Assembly: GCF_016429215.1 (NCBI RefSeq)
Contig: NZ_JAELUH010000020.1
Location: 1-64,000 of the forward strand
DNA length: 64,000 bases
Origin: Herbaspirillum sp. ASV7
Lineage (GTDB): Bacteria > Pseudomonadota > Gammaproteobacteria > Burkholderiales > Burkholderiaceae_D
Direction of reading: 5' to 3'
Shown: positions 37,728-47,327 of the stretch, piece by piece
Layout: each line of letters starts with the position of its first letter
How positions within the stretch are numbered: position 1 is the stretch's first letter
Notes under the pieces: generated by a model
What the model was told of the DNA's origin: nothing
The model's database searches: none
The model's input: the letters and a program-made list of their open reading frames with translations, nothing else
Translations under genes and position numbers: made by a program

Positions 37728-37841
37728 ATGTGGCAAACCGACTTTCTCTATATGGGCATGCTGCTCTTGTGCGGCATCGCCATGTGGGCCTTCATCGCCC
37801 TGTGCAGCCGCCTGGAGCGGCAGGAAGGCGACAAGAAATGA
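37728..37841 (+). CDS. Unannotated 37-residue membrane peptide upstream of kdpF
   Basis: ATG 37728 follows GGAGTGGGAA and opens a 37-residue frame beginning MWQTDFLYMGMLLLCGIAMW. One membrane helix (about 8-26) is followed by a charged tail (SRLERQEGDKK). Its TGA overlaps the kdpF ATG (ATGA), which strongly suggests that it is translated and coupled to kdpF. I recall similar tiny membrane peptides preceding kdpF in other proteobacteria, but know of no function. It could be an extra KdpFABC subunit or a regulator. Confidence 0.75.
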   Translation: MWQTDFLYMGMLLLCGIAMWAFIALCSRLERQEGDKK

Positions 37842-37927
37842 ACCTCATGTATCTGCTGGGCCTGGTCGTCTCGATCGCCCTGTTGCTGTACCTCGTGTAC
37901 GCGCTGATCAAGCCGGAGGATTTCTGA
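37838..37927 (+). CDS. kdpF: K+-transporting ATPase KdpF subunit
   Basis: A 29-residue single-helix peptide (MNLMYLLGLVVSIALLLYLV, then YALIKPEDF), the same length and C-terminal KPEDF as known KdpF. It stabilises the KdpFABC complex in the inner membrane. It overlaps the upstream 37-residue peptide by 4 bases and is followed by kdpA after 1 base. Confidence 0.93.
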   Translation: MNLMYLLGLVVSIALLLYLVYALIKPEDF

Positions 37928-37928
37928 C

Positions 37929-39710
37929 ATGGACGGCAACAACATTTTCCAGCTCAGCCTGTTTCTGGTCGTGCTGCTGGTGCTCTCCTTCCCCATGGGC
38001 TGGTACCTGGCCCGCGTGATGGAGGGCAAGTCGCGCGTGAACCGGGTCTTCGGCGGTATCGAGCGTATCTTCTATCGCCTCTGCGGCATCAACGGCGAGG
38101 CCGAGATGGACTGGAAGCAGTACGCCATCGCGGCGCTGCTGTTCAACTTCATCGGCGTGGTCTTTACCTACCTGATCCAGCGCGCCCAGCAATGGCTGCC
38201 GCTGAACCCGCAGGGGCTGGCCAACATCAGTGCCGATTCGTCGTTCAACACCGCCATCAGCTTCGTCTCCAATACCAACTGGCAGGGCTACGTCGGTGAA
38301 TCGACCATGAGCTACCTGAGCCAGATGGCTGCGCTGGCGCTGCAGAACTTCTTCTCGGCCGCCACCGGCATTGCCATCGCCTTCGCCCTCATTCGCGGCT
38401 TCGCCCGTCATAGCAGCAAGGGCATCGGCAACTTCTGGGCCGACATGACGCGCAGTTCGCTCTACGTGCTGCTGCCGCTGTCGGTGATCTTTGCGCTGGT
38501 GCTGGTGCAGCAGGGCAGCATCCAGAACTTCCGCCCCTATCAGGAGGTGAAGACGCTGGAGGTGACCAACTACACCATTCCCAAGCTCGACGCCGCCGGC
38601 CAGCCGCTCAAGGATGCCAAGGGCGAACCCATCACCGAGGCCCAGAGCACCGACCGCCAGACCCTGCCGATGGGACCGGTGGCCTCGCAGGAAGCCATCA
38701 AGATGCTGGGCACCAATGGTGGTGGTTTCTTCAACGCCAATTCGGCCCACCCCTATGAGAACCCGACCCCGCTGACCAACTTCCTGCAGATGCTGGCCAT
38801 CCTGATCATCCCGGCGGCGCTGTGCACCAGCTTCGGCATGCTGGTGGGCGACCGTCGCCAGGGCTGGGCGATCCTGGCCTCGATGACCATCCTCTTCGTG
38901 GTGATGGCGGCGACCTTGCTGTACTACGAGTCGCAACCCAACCCCATGCTGGCTTCGCTGCACGCCTCCGGTCCCGGCATGATGGAAGGCAAGGAAACCC
39001 GCTTCGGCATCACCGCCTCGGCGCTCTTTGCCACCGTCACCACGGCAGCCTCGTGCGGTGCGGTCAATGCCATGCATGACTCGCTCTCGCCCATGGGCGG
39101 CCTGGTGCCGATGCTGCAGATGCAGCTGGGCGAGGTGGTCTATGGCGGCGTCGGCGCGGGTCTCTACGGCATGCTGATCTTCGCGGTGCTGGCGGTGTTC
39201 ATCGCCGGCCTCATGATCGGTCGTACCCCCGAATACCTGGGCAAGAAGATCGGCGTGTTCGACATGAAGATGATGTCGATCGCCATCCTGATGACGCCGG
39301 CGCTGGTGCTGATCTTCACCGCCATCTCGGTGATGGTCGAGGGCGGCCTGGCCGGCATCGCCAACCCGGGTGCGCATGGTTTCTCGGAGATCCTGTACGC
39401 CTTCAGCTCGGCCGCCAACAACAACGGCAGCGCCTTCGCCGGCCTGTCGGCCAATACGCCCTACTACAACATCACCACCGGCATCGCCATGTGGCTGGGT
39501 CGCTTCGGCATCATCGTGCCGGTGCTGGCCATGGCCGGTTCGCTGGCCGGCAAGAAGCGCCTGGCTGCGACCTCCGGCACCCTGCCCACGCATGGCCCGC
39601 TGTTCGTGGCCCTGCTGATCGGCGCGGTGATCCTGGTGGGTGCCTTGACCTACGTCCCCGCGCTGGCCCTGGGCCCGGTGGTGGAACACCTGCAGATGAT
39701 GGCGATGTAA
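37929..39710 (+). CDS. kdpA: K+-transporting ATPase subunit A (K+ channel subunit)
   Basis: A 593-residue integral membrane subunit that binds and passes potassium. It belongs to the superfamily of K+ transporters. Four selectivity-loop-like regions are visible: FVSNTNWQGYVGE, MLGTNGGGFFNANSAHPYENP, VTTAASCGAVNAMHDSL and FSSAANNNGSAFAGL. The length is somewhat more than the E. coli protein (557), mostly from a longer loop near residues 205-240. The start ATG follows kdpF by one base. It is part of the high-affinity K+ uptake system induced at low K+. Confidence 0.97.
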   Translation: MDGNNIFQLSLFLVVLLVLSFPMGWYLARVMEGKSRVNRVFGGIERIFYRLCGINGEAEMDWKQYAIAALLFNFIGVVFTYLIQRAQQWLPLNPQGLANISADSSFNTAISFVSNTNWQGYVGESTMSYLSQMAALALQNFFSAATGIAIAFALIRGFARHSSKGIGNFWADMTRSSLYVLLPLSVIFALVLVQQGSIQNFRPYQEVKTLEVTNYTIPKLDAAGQPLKDAKGEPITEAQSTDRQTLPMGPVASQEAIKMLGTNGGGFFNANSAHPYENPTPLTNFLQMLAILIIPAALCTSFGMLVGDRRQGWAILASMTILFVVMAATLLYYESQPNPMLASLHASGPGMMEGKETRFGITASALFATVTTAASCGAVNAMHDSLSPMGGLVPMLQMQLGEVVYGGVGAGLYGMLIFAVLAVFIAGLMIGRTPEYLGKKIGVFDMKMMSIAILMTPALVLIFTAISVMVEGGLAGIANPGAHGFSEILYAFSSAANNNGSAFAGLSANTPYYNITTGIAMWLGRFGIIVPVLAMAGSLAGKKRLAATSGTLPTHGPLFVALLIGAVILVGALTYVPALALGPVVEHLQMMAM

Positions 39711-39714
39711 TTGA

Positions 39715-41976
39715 ATGATGGATTCCGTCGCCGCCGCCCAAGCTGGCGCGGCGATGGAGCAACCCGCAATGGAAACCGACATGACTACCCCTTCCAGCAA
39801 TATCCCGTCAGCTCCCCGCGATGCGGTGGATGCGCTGACTCCCTCGGCCAGCCAGACCGCGCGCTGGATGTTCGATCCCAAGATCGTCAAGCCGGCCCTG
39901 GCCGACTCCTTCCGCAAGCTCTCGCCGCGCGTGCAGTGGCGCAATCCGGTGATGTTCGTGGTCTATCTCGGCAGCATCCTGACCACGGTGCTGTTCTTCC
40001 AAGCCCTGCTGGGCAAGGGCGAGGCACCGGCCGGCTTCATCTTCGCGGTGGCTGCCTGGCTGTGGTTCACGGTGCTCTTCGCCAACTTCGCCGAAGCGCT
40101 GGCCGAGGGCCGCAGCAAGGCCCAGGCCGCCGCCCTGCGCGGTGTCAAGAAGAGCGTCATGGCCAAGAAGCTGCGTCGCGCCGACCACGTGCGCGGCGAT
40201 GGCATGAGCATCACTGCCAGCCAGTGCGACATGGTCGAGGGTGGCACCCTGCGCAAGGGTGACCTGGTGCTGATCGAAGCCGGCGATACCGTGCCCGCCG
40301 ACGGTGACGTCATCGAAGGCGTCGCCACCGTCGACGAGAGCGCCATCACCGGCGAATCGGCCCCGGTGATCCGCGAATCCGGCGGCGACTTCTCGGCCGT
40401 CACCGGCGGCACGCGGGTGCTGTCGGACTGGATCGTGGTGCGCGTCTCGGTGAACCCCGGCGAAGCCTTCCTGGATCGCATGATCGCCATGGTCGAAGGC
40501 GCGCGTCGCCAGAAGACCCCCAACGAACTGGCCCTGACGCTGCTGCTGGTGGCGTTGACGCTGGTGTTCCTGCTGGTGACGGTGACGCTGCTGCCGTTCT
40601 CGCTCTTCTCGGTCACGGCCGCCGGCGCCGGTGCGCCGGTATCGGTGACGGCCCTGATCGCACTGCTGGTGTGCCTGATCCCCACCACCATCGGCGGCCT
40701 GCTCTCGGCCATCGGCGTGGCCGGCATGAGCCGCATGATGCAGGCCAACGTGATCGCCACCTCCGGCCGCGCGGTGGAAGCCGCCGGTGACGTCGACGTG
40801 CTGCTGCTGGACAAGACCGGCACCATTACCCTGGGCAATCGCCAGGCCGCGTCCTTCCTGCCGGCGCCGGGCGTGTCCGAGCGCGAGCTGGCTGACGTCG
40901 CCCAACTGGCTTCGCTGGCCGATGAAACCCCGGAAGGCCGCAGCATCGTGGTGCTGGCCAAGAACCGCTTCAACCTGCGCGAGCGCGAGATGGCCGGCCT
41001 GGGTGCGGAGTTCATCCCCTTCTCGGCGCAGACCCGCGTCTCCGGCATCGACCTGGCCAACCGCCGCATCCGCAAGGGCTCGGCCGACGCCATCCGCAAG
41101 CTGGTGCGCTCGGCCGACCAGCGCCTGCCGACCCAGGTGGAAAACGACATCGACGCCATCGCCCGCCGTGGCGGCACGCCGCTGGTGGTCATCGAGTGGC
41201 ATGCCGAGGCCGCTGTCATCAACAATGGCGCGCCGCTGCGCATCCTGGGTACGGTGGAGTTGAAGGACATCGTCAAGGGCGGCATCAAGGAGCGCTTCGG
41301 CGAACTGCGTCGCATGGGCATCAAGACCGTCATGATCACCGGTGACAACCGCCTGACGGCTGCCGCCATCGCTGCCGAAGCCGGGGTCGATGACTTCCTC
41401 GCCGAAGCCACGCCGGAGCAGAAGCTGGCCCTGATCCGCCAGCACCAGGCCGAAGGCAAGCTGGTGGCGATGACCGGCGACGGCACCAACGACGCCCCCG
41501 CACTGGCCCAGGCCGACGTGGCCGTGGCCATGAACAGCGGTACCCAGGCCGCCAAGGAAGCCGGCAACATGGTCGACCTGGATTCCAATCCGACCAAGCT
41601 GATCGAGATCGTCGAGATCGGCAAGCAGATGCTGATGACGCGCGGCAGCCTCACCACCTTCAGTATCGCCAACGACGTGGCCAAGTACTTTGCCATCATC
41701 CCGGCCATGTTCGCGGCCAGCTATCCGCAGCTGGGTGCGCTGGACGTGATGCGCCTGGCCAGCCCCAGCTCGGCCATCATGTCGGCGGTGATCTTCAATG
41801 CGCTGGTGATCGTGGCCCTGATTCCGCTGGCCCTGCGCGGCGTGCGCTATCGCGCCCTGGGCGCGGCCGTGCTGCTGCGTCGCAACCTGCTGATCTATGG
41901 CCTGGGCGGCCTGCTGGTGCCCTTCGTGGGCATCAAGCTGATCGACATGCTGCTGGCCGCCTTTGGCCTGGTCTGA
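39715..41976 (+). CDS. kdpB: K+-transporting ATPase subunit B (P-type ATPase)
   Basis: A protein of 753 residues as read from ATG 39715, longer than typical (about 680-690). Internal ATGs at 39754, 39769 and 39781 are possible starts and the first 30 residues are low-complexity. Catalytic motifs are intact: the phosphorylated Asp in [15 protein letters not shown] in [10 protein letters not shown], and [19 protein letters not shown]. It hydrolyses ATP to drive uptake through KdpA. It lies 4 bases after kdpA. Confidence 0.96.
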   Translation: MMDSVAAAQAGAAMEQPAMETDMTTPSSNIPSAPRDAVDALTPSASQTARWMFDPKIVKPALADSFRKLSPRVQWRNPVMFVVYLGSILTTVLFFQALLGKGEAPAGFIFAVAAWLWFTVLFANFAEALAEGRSKAQAAALRGVKKSVMAKKLRRADHVRGDGMSITASQCDMVEGGTLRKGDLVLIEAGDTVPADGDVIEGVATVDESAITGESAPVIRESGGDFSAVTGGTRVLSDWIVVRVSVNPGEAFLDRMIAMVEGARRQKTPNELALTLLLVALTLVFLLVTVTLLPFSLFSVTAAGAGAPVSVTALIALLVCLIPTTIGGLLSAIGVAGMSRMMQANVIATSGRAVEAAGDVDVLLLDKTGTITLGNRQAASFLPAPGVSERELADVAQLASLADETPEGRSIVVLAKNRFNLREREMAGLGAEFIPFSAQTRVSGIDLANRRIRKGSADAIRKLVRSADQRLPTQVENDIDAIARRGGTPLVVIEWHAEAAVINNGAPLRILGTVELKDIVKGGIKERFGELRRMGIKTVMITGDNRLTAAAIAAEAGVDDFLAEATPEQKLALIRQHQAEGKLVAMTGDGTNDAPALAQADVAVAMNSGTQAAKEAGNMVDLDSNPTKLIEIVEIGKQMLMTRGSLTTFSIANDVAKYFAIIPAMFAASYPQLGALDVMRLASPSSAIMSAVIFNALVIVALIPLALRGVRYRALGAAVLLRRNLLIYGLGGLLVPFVGIKLIDMLLAAFGLV

Positions 41977-41999
41977 ACTTCTTACGCAAGGATTGCATC

Positions 42000-42611
42000 A
42001 TGAAAACCTCGACTTCCAACCCGTTGCGCCCGGCGCTGACGCTGTTCATCCTGCTGGGGGTATTGCTGGGTGGCCTGTATCCGCTGGTGGTGACCGGCCT
42101 GGCCCAGAGCTTCTTCCCCAAGCAGGCCAATGGCAGCCTGATCGAACGCAAGGGCGAGCTGGTCGGTTCTGAACTGATCGGCCAGAACTTCACCAGCCCG
42201 GCCTATTTCTGGGGCCGTCCGTCGGCCGCCGGCACCTTTCCCAATAACGGCATGGCCTCCGGTGGCAGCAACCTGGGCCCGACCAACCCGGCCCTGAAGC
42301 AGGCCGCCGAGGATCGCGCCAAGGCCCTGCAGGAGGCCGACCCCGACAACAAGCGCGCCATTCCCATCGATCTGCTGACGGCCTCGGCCAGCGGCCTGGA
42401 TCCGCATATCAGCCCCGAAGCCGCCGACTACCAGGCCGCCCGCGTGGCCCGTGAGCGCGGCGTGAGCGTGGAACAGGTCAAGGCGCTGATCCGTGGCAAC
42501 AGCGAAACGCCGCAGTGGGGCCTGTTCGGCGAGCCGCGCGTCAATGTGCTCAAGCTGAACCTGGCGCTGGATGTGGCCGCGCCCCTGGCCAAGCAGGCCC
42601 AGAGCAAATAA
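42000..42611 (+). CDS. kdpC: K+-transporting ATPase subunit C
   Basis: A 203-residue subunit with one N-terminal helix (TLFILLGVLLGGLYPLVVTGL) and a periplasmic domain with FFPKQANGSLIERKGELVGS, FWGRPSAAG, SASGLDPHISPEAADYQ and the C-terminal GEPRVNVLKLNLAL. It assists ATP binding and complex assembly. The ATG 42000 follows AAGGATTGCATC, 23 bases after kdpB. Confidence 0.96.
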   Translation: MKTSTSNPLRPALTLFILLGVLLGGLYPLVVTGLAQSFFPKQANGSLIERKGELVGSELIGQNFTSPAYFWGRPSAAGTFPNNGMASGGSNLGPTNPALKQAAEDRAKALQEADPDNKRAIPIDLLTASASGLDPHISPEAADYQAARVARERGVSVEQVKALIRGNSETPQWGLFGEPRVNVLKLNLALDVAAPLAKQAQSK

Positions 42612-42632
42612 ATCCTCGCCTTCCCAGGCTTG

Positions 42633-42668
42633 GCCGGTGGCACGCTGATCCCGTGCCGCCGGCTTTTT
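42633..42668 (+). terminator. Terminator between kdpC and kdpD
   Basis: GCCGGTGGCACG (42633-42644) pairs with CGTGCCGCCGGC (42652-42663, one wobble), followed by five T. It lies 34 bases before the kdpD start and should reduce read-through from kdpFABC into kdpDE. Confidence 0.85.
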
Positions 42669-42702
42669 GCCACTACAATGCCACATCACTGATACCCGTC
42701 CC

Positions 42703-45453
42703 ATGAATACCCGCCCCGATCCCGACGACCTGCTGGAACGCGTGATGCGCGATGAGGAGCGCCAGGCGCGTGGCCGCCTGAAGATCTTCTTCGGCTTCTC
42801 GGCCGGCGTGGGCAAGACCTTCGCCATGCTGGAGGCCGCCCAGGCGCTGGCTGCGCAGGGCATCGACGTGGTCGCCGGCGTGGTCGAGACCCACGGCCGC
42901 GCCGAGACCGAGGCACAGCTTGCCGGCATCGCCCGCCTGCCCATGCGCATGGTGGCCTACCGCAACCGCCAGTTGCCCGAGTTCGACCTGGATGCGGCGC
43001 TGGAGCGCAAGCCCGGTGTGATCCTGGTGGATGAACTGGCGCACTCCAACGTGCCCGGTTCGCGCCATGCCAAGCGCTGGCAGGATATCGACGAGTTGCT
43101 GCGTGCCGGCATCGACGTCTATACCACCCTCAACGTGCAGCACATCGAGAGTCTCAACGACGTAGTCGGCCAGATCACCGGCATCCGCGTCTTCGAGACC
43201 GTGCCCGACCATGTCTTCGACGAGGCCGACGACGTCAAGCTGGTCGATATCCCGCCCGATGAACTGCTGACCCGCTTGAAGGAAGGCAAGGTCTACCTGC
43301 CGCAACAGGCCGAGAAGGCCGGGCGCAACTTCTTCCGCAAGGGCAACCTGATCGCCTTGCGCGAGATCGCCCTGCGCCGCACCGCCGACCGGGTCGACGC
43401 CGACATGCGCCAATACCGCGCCGACCGCTCCATCGCCCAGTTGTGGCAGGCCCGTGAACGCATCGTGGTGGCCGTGGGCAGTGGCGCCGGCGAAGAACGG
43501 CTGATCCGCGAAGCGGCGCGTCTGGCCGCCAAGCTGCAGGCCCAGTGGCTCGCGGTGCATGTGGATCTGCCGCGCGACCGCCAGGCCATGTCGGCACGCG
43601 AACGCGTGGTGGCTTACCTGAAACTGGCGCAATCGCTGGGTGCGGAAACGGCCAGCATCAGTGGCGAGGACTTGGCTGCGGCGCTGCTGCAATTCGCCCG
43701 CAGCCGCAATGCCGGCAAGCTGGTGATCGGCCAGCAGGGCGGCGGCTTGCGACGCCTGTGGCGCTGGCCGCGCGGTACGCTGGCGCAGCGCATCGCCGGC
43801 TCCGGCGAAGAGATCGATCTCTACACGGTGGCCCGCAGCCGCTCGGCACGCATCGACGACGACCGTGCCGCCGATAGCGCCGCCAGCGCCGCCGAGGCGC
43901 TGCTCACGCGGCGCCGGCGCACACGCGGCACGCTGTGGGCGGTGGCCAGCTGCGCCCTGACCACGGGCGTGGCCTTCGTGCTGGATGGCAAGCTGCATCC
44001 GGCCAACGTCATCATGCTCTACCTGGTGGGCGTGATGCTGGTGGCCATGCGCTATGGCCGGGCGGCATCGGCGCTGGTATCGGTGTTGTCGGTGGTGTCC
44101 TTCGATTTCTTCTTCGTCGATCCGCGTTTCTCCATCACGGTATCCGACGCGCAGTATCTGCTGACCCTGGCGGTGATGCTGGCGGTATCGCTGTTCATCA
44201 GTTCGCTGACCTCGCGCCTGCGTCGCCAGGCCAGCGTGGCCATGCAGCGCGAGGCGCGCGCGGCCAACCTGTACATGCTGGGCAAGGAATTGTCGGCCCT
44301 CCTGACGCTGGAGCAGATCCTCGAAATCGGTCGCCGCCACCTGGCCGCCGTGTTCGGGGCACGCATCGCCTTCTTCCTGCCCGACAGCGCCGACCAGCTG
44401 CGCCAGGCCGAGCCGGAGCAGGACAGCGCCCACGTCTTGAAAAGCGTCGATGCCGGCGTGGCGCAATGGGTCTACGACAACGGCCAGGCCGCCGGCAAGG
44501 GCACGGCCACGCTGCCCTCGGCAGCGGCGCTGTACCTGCCGCTGACGGCCACCATGCGCACGCGCGGCGTGCTGGCCTTCGCCATCGAGGCGCCCAGCGA
44601 AGAAGAGCGGCAACTGGCCGCCGCCCAGCTGGCCCTGCCCGAGAACCGCCAGATGCTGGAGATCTTCTGCTCGCAGATCGCCATGGCCATCGAGCGATTG
44701 CACTACGCCGAGGTGGCCCAGGATGCGCTGGTGACGATGGAGTCCGAGCGCCTGCGCAACTCGCTGCTGTCGGCCATCTCGCATGACCTGCGCACGCCGC
44801 TGACCTCGCTGGTAGGCAGCGCCGATGTGCTGGCCGCCAATGCCCGGCTCGATGACGATGCCCGCGCCATGGCGCGCACCATCAGCGAACAGTCGCAGAA
44901 GATGGTCGGCCTGATGAACAACCTGCTGGACATGGCGCGCCTGCAAGCCGGCGTGGTCACCCTGAACCGCCAGTGGAACGCCCTGGAAGAGTTGACCGGA
45001 TCGGCACTGCGCCTGCTCTCCAAAGCACTGGAGGGGCGCCAGGTCGAGACCCGCATCGCCGCCGATTTGCCGTTGTTGCGGGTCGATGCGGTGCTGCTGG
45101 AGCGCGTGCTGGCCAACCTGGTGGAGAACGCCATCAAGTATTCCCCACCGGGCAGCCGCATCGCCATTGCCGCGCATGTCGAGGACGGCGATGGTGCGCC
45201 CCAGGTCAAGGTCTGCGTGAGCGACCATGGACGCGGCTTCCCGCCGGCCATGGCACAGCATGCCTTTGAAAAATTCACGCGAGGCGACAACGAGTCCAGC
45301 ACTCCCGGCGTGGGCCTGGGGCTGGCGATCTGCCGCGCCATCATCGAGGCGCACCAGGGCAGGATCTGGATCGCGCCGCAGGAGGCCGGGCAGGGTGCCA
45401 CGGTCTGCTTCACGCTGCCGGTGGAAACGCAACCGGCCCTGCCCGAGGAATAA
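42703..45453 (+). CDS. kdpD: Sensor histidine kinase KdpD
   Basis: A 916-residue membrane kinase sensing K+ supply. The N-terminal KdpD domain has Walker A GFSAGVGKTFAMLEAAQAL and VDELAHSNVPGSRHAKRWQD. A UspA-like domain follows (about 245-370), then a four-helix DUF4118 membrane region (about 405-500) and a GAF-like domain. The kinase core has His in AISHDLRTPLTSLVGSAD and ATP motifs NLVENAIKYSP, DHGRGFP and PGVGLGLAICRAI. I start at MNTRPDPDDL (ATG 42703); no strong ribosome site is visible, in keeping with low basal expression after the terminator. It phosphorylates KdpE. Confidence 0.96.
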   Translation: MNTRPDPDDLLERVMRDEERQARGRLKIFFGFSAGVGKTFAMLEAAQALAAQGIDVVAGVVETHGRAETEAQLAGIARLPMRMVAYRNRQLPEFDLDAALERKPGVILVDELAHSNVPGSRHAKRWQDIDELLRAGIDVYTTLNVQHIESLNDVVGQITGIRVFETVPDHVFDEADDVKLVDIPPDELLTRLKEGKVYLPQQAEKAGRNFFRKGNLIALREIALRRTADRVDADMRQYRADRSIAQLWQARERIVVAVGSGAGEERLIREAARLAAKLQAQWLAVHVDLPRDRQAMSARERVVAYLKLAQSLGAETASISGEDLAAALLQFARSRNAGKLVIGQQGGGLRRLWRWPRGTLAQRIAGSGEEIDLYTVARSRSARIDDDRAADSAASAAEALLTRRRRTRGTLWAVASCALTTGVAFVLDGKLHPANVIMLYLVGVMLVAMRYGRAASALVSVLSVVSFDFFFVDPRFSITVSDAQYLLTLAVMLAVSLFISSLTSRLRRQASVAMQREARAANLYMLGKELSALLTLEQILEIGRRHLAAVFGARIAFFLPDSADQLRQAEPEQDSAHVLKSVDAGVAQWVYDNGQAAGKGTATLPSAAALYLPLTATMRTRGVLAFAIEAPSEEERQLAAAQLALPENRQMLEIFCSQIAMAIERLHYAEVAQDALVTMESERLRNSLLSAISHDLRTPLTSLVGSADVLAANARLDDDARAMARTISEQSQKMVGLMNNLLDMARLQAGVVTLNRQWNALEELTGSALRLLSKALEGRQVETRIAADLPLLRVDAVLLERVLANLVENAIKYSPPGSRIAIAAHVEDGDGAPQVKVCVSDHGRGFPPAMAQHAFEKFTRGDNESSTPGVGLGLAICRAIIEAHQGRIWIAPQEAGQGATVCFTLPVETQPALPEE

Positions 45454-45462
45454 GGAAACATC

Positions 45463-46194
45463 ATGCAAGAACATGCCGGCAACATCGTCTTCATCGAGGA
45501 CGACCCGCACATCCGCAAACTGGTCAGGAGCGCGCTGGAGCAAGAGGGCTTCGTCGTCCACGAAGCCAAGACCGCCCGTGAGGGCGTCACCGAAGCCGGC
45601 ACCCGCAAGCCGGACCTGATCATCCTCGACCTCGGCCTGCCGGATGGCGATGGCAAGCAGGTCATCACCGAGATCCGCAGCTGGAGCAGCGTGCCCATCG
45701 TGATCCTGTCGGCACGCACGCAAGAGTCCGAGAAGGTCGAGGCACTCGATGCCGGTGCCGATGATTATCTGGTCAAGCCTTTTGGCATGCCCGAACTGCT
45801 GGCGCGCATGCGTGCGCAGCTGCGTCGCCATGCGCGCGTAGCCGGGGCCGGACAATCCAGTGGTCGCTATCGTCTTGGCGAGGTGCTGGTGGACCTGCCG
45901 GCGCGCAGCGTGAGCCGCAACGGGCAGGCGGTGCATCTGACGCAGATCGAATACCGTCTGCTGGCCACCCTGCTGCGCGACGCGGGACGCGTCATCACGC
46001 ACCGGCAATTGCTGGTGGCCGGCTGGGGACCTTCGCATGCGGAGGATGGGCACTACCTGCGCATCTACATGCAAAGGCTGCGCCAGAAGCTGGAACGCGA
46101 TGCCGCCCAGCCGGTGCATATCCTCACCGAGATCGGCGTGGGTTACCGGGTCGCCGAGGTGGTGGCGGAGAGTGTGGCCAGCAGCGCTCCCTGA
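45463..46194 (+). CDS. kdpE: Response regulator KdpE
   Basis: A 243-residue OmpR-family regulator. The receiver domain has the acidic pair in VFIEDDPHIRKLV, the phosphorylated Asp in LIILDLGLPDGDG, and the Lys in DDYLVKPFGMPELLARM. The C-terminal winged helix ends with HYLRIYMQRLRQKLE and IGVGYRVAE. It begins 9 bases after kdpD and would activate the kdp promoter. It may also act at the TorF-type porin gene, which carries a shared box. The stop faces the stop of a leftward membrane-protein gene 6 bases away. Confidence 0.96.
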   Translation: MQEHAGNIVFIEDDPHIRKLVRSALEQEGFVVHEAKTAREGVTEAGTRKPDLIILDLGLPDGDGKQVITEIRSWSSVPIVILSARTQESEKVEALDAGADDYLVKPFGMPELLARMRAQLRRHARVAGAGQSSGRYRLGEVLVDLPARSVSRNGQAVHLTQIEYRLLATLLRDAGRVITHRQLLVAGWGPSHAEDGHYLRIYMQRLRQKLERDAAQPVHILTEIGVGYRVAEVVAESVASSAP

Positions 46195-46200
46195 ACGGGA

Positions 46201-46773
46201 TCAGGGCCAGTCCAGCAGGGGCAGGCTCAGTGCCACCATGGCCACGCAGCCCAGGTTGAGCAGCAGGCGGTGGCGTTTCAGGATGAAGGACAGCAAACCG
46301 GCCCCGGCCAGCAACATCACGAAGTTCTGCAGATACTGCCTGGCGGCGCTGGCCATCGAGACGGCATCGGCGGCGGTGTTGCCGGAGAGTTTCCAGGCAC
46401 AGGCCAATGCCGCCAGCACGGCGCAGTTGAAATAGGTGTTGAGGGTGGGGAAGCTTTCTTCCAGGTGGTCCGACACGCTCATGCTGACGCAACGGCCGTC
46501 GCGATAGACGGCTTCGAGCCAATGGCGTTCGCCGCGCCAGCGATGCAGGGTGGCGCCGTCTTCCAGCGGCTCCTGTGCATGGGGCGCACCCAGTTGCTTG
46601 CTGAGCAATTCAGGCGTGCTGCCCATCCATGGGGCGGTCTGCGCGGCGCGGAAGCGCTGCTCCAGCTGGCGCGCCTTGCGGCGCCGGCCCAGTTGCCGTA
46701 AGGCCAGCTGGGCCAGGGCCAGGGAGTTGAAGAGGTAGATCCATTGCAGGATGGTGGCGTAGTCGGCTTGCAT
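46201..46773 (-). CDS. Hypothetical membrane protein (190 aa)
   Basis: A 190-residue protein with membrane helices near residues 10-26 (IYLFNSLALAQLAL), about 115-130 and in the C-terminal region (NFVMLLAGAGLLSFIL, LGCVAMVALSLPLLDW). Between them is a soluble region (about 30-110) containing RWRGERHWLEAVYRDGRCVS, perhaps a small beta domain. I do not recognise a family. It starts at ATG 46773 and ends tail-to-tail with kdpE. A short CCCTGA...TCAGGG hairpin spans both stops. Confidence 0.65.
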   Translation of the reverse strand: MQADYATILQWIYLFNSLALAQLALRQLGRRRKARQLEQRFRAAQTAPWMGSTPELLSKQLGAPHAQEPLEDGATLHRWRGERHWLEAVYRDGRCVSMSVSDHLEESFPTLNTYFNCAVLAALACAWKLSGNTAADAVSMASAARQYLQNFVMLLAGAGLLSFILKRHRLLLNLGCVAMVALSLPLLDWP

Positions 46774-46876
46774 GCGCGGGTCAAGAGGCGATGGGGATGG
46801 CGCATCTTGCCGTCAGGCCCGCCGATTGTCCAGCGTGGTCGGCGACTTCACTACTTCTCACTGTCGGGAAATGAAC

Positions 46877-47284
46877 CTAAAGATCCCCCCAGATATCGAT
46901 CTGCCGTCGTATCTCGCCATTGCTGGCATCGCAGATGAAGAGCACCTCGCGCAAGTCCTTGCGCACCACATAGCGGAAATACTGCCGGTCGCTACGGGCG
47001 ACGAAATCCTCGCTCTCGATATTGCCATTGAAGGCCTGGGCCACCTGGCGCCGGCAATCGGCGCGGTGCTGCAGCGCCTGCTGGGGCGGCCCATAGTCAT
47101 CGGCCGAGCGGTAAGGTACGACCGCCTGCGTCAACGGCGCCAGGCTGGCGCAGACCAGGAAGAGCAGCGCCGCCACCAGCACCAGGCGGTAGCGACGCCG
47201 TTGCGCGGTGCGCAGGAACAGATGGCGCGGACAGAGAGGATGCAGGCGCTCCTGCCCACGTTTCCAGTGAAGTCGGCTACGCAT
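46877..47284 (-). CDS. Hypothetical protein with one membrane helix, downstream of torF
   Basis: A 135-residue protein. It has a very basic N-terminus (about 33 residues rich in Arg, Lys and His), one helix (YRLVLVAALLFLVCASLAPL) and a periplasmic C-terminal part with two Cys (ADCRRQVAQAF and LFICDASNGEIRRQI). The ATG has a strong AAGGAGG site 9 bases upstream, so translation is likely. It lies 43 bases after the porin gene and is probably co-transcribed with it. No family recognised. Confidence 0.65.
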   Translation of the reverse strand: MRSRLHWKRGQERLHPLCPRHLFLRTAQRRRYRLVLVAALLFLVCASLAPLTQAVVPYRSADDYGPPQQALQHRADCRRQVAQAFNGNIESEDFVARSDRQYFRYVVRKDLREVLFICDASNGEIRRQIDIWGDL

Positions 47285-47327
47285 GATGAGAATCCTCCTT
47301 GATGTCCATGTTCCCTTGGCGGGAGCG

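Noticed and set aside
42673-46119. 1148-codon antisense frame opposite kdpDE
   Set aside because: Composition artefact of GC-rich coding DNA. kdpD and kdpE on the other strand carry all expected motifs.
46190-46207. CCCTGA...TCAGGG hairpin as terminator of kdpE
   Set aside because: Only 6 bp with no T-run, and it includes both stop codons; too weak to call.
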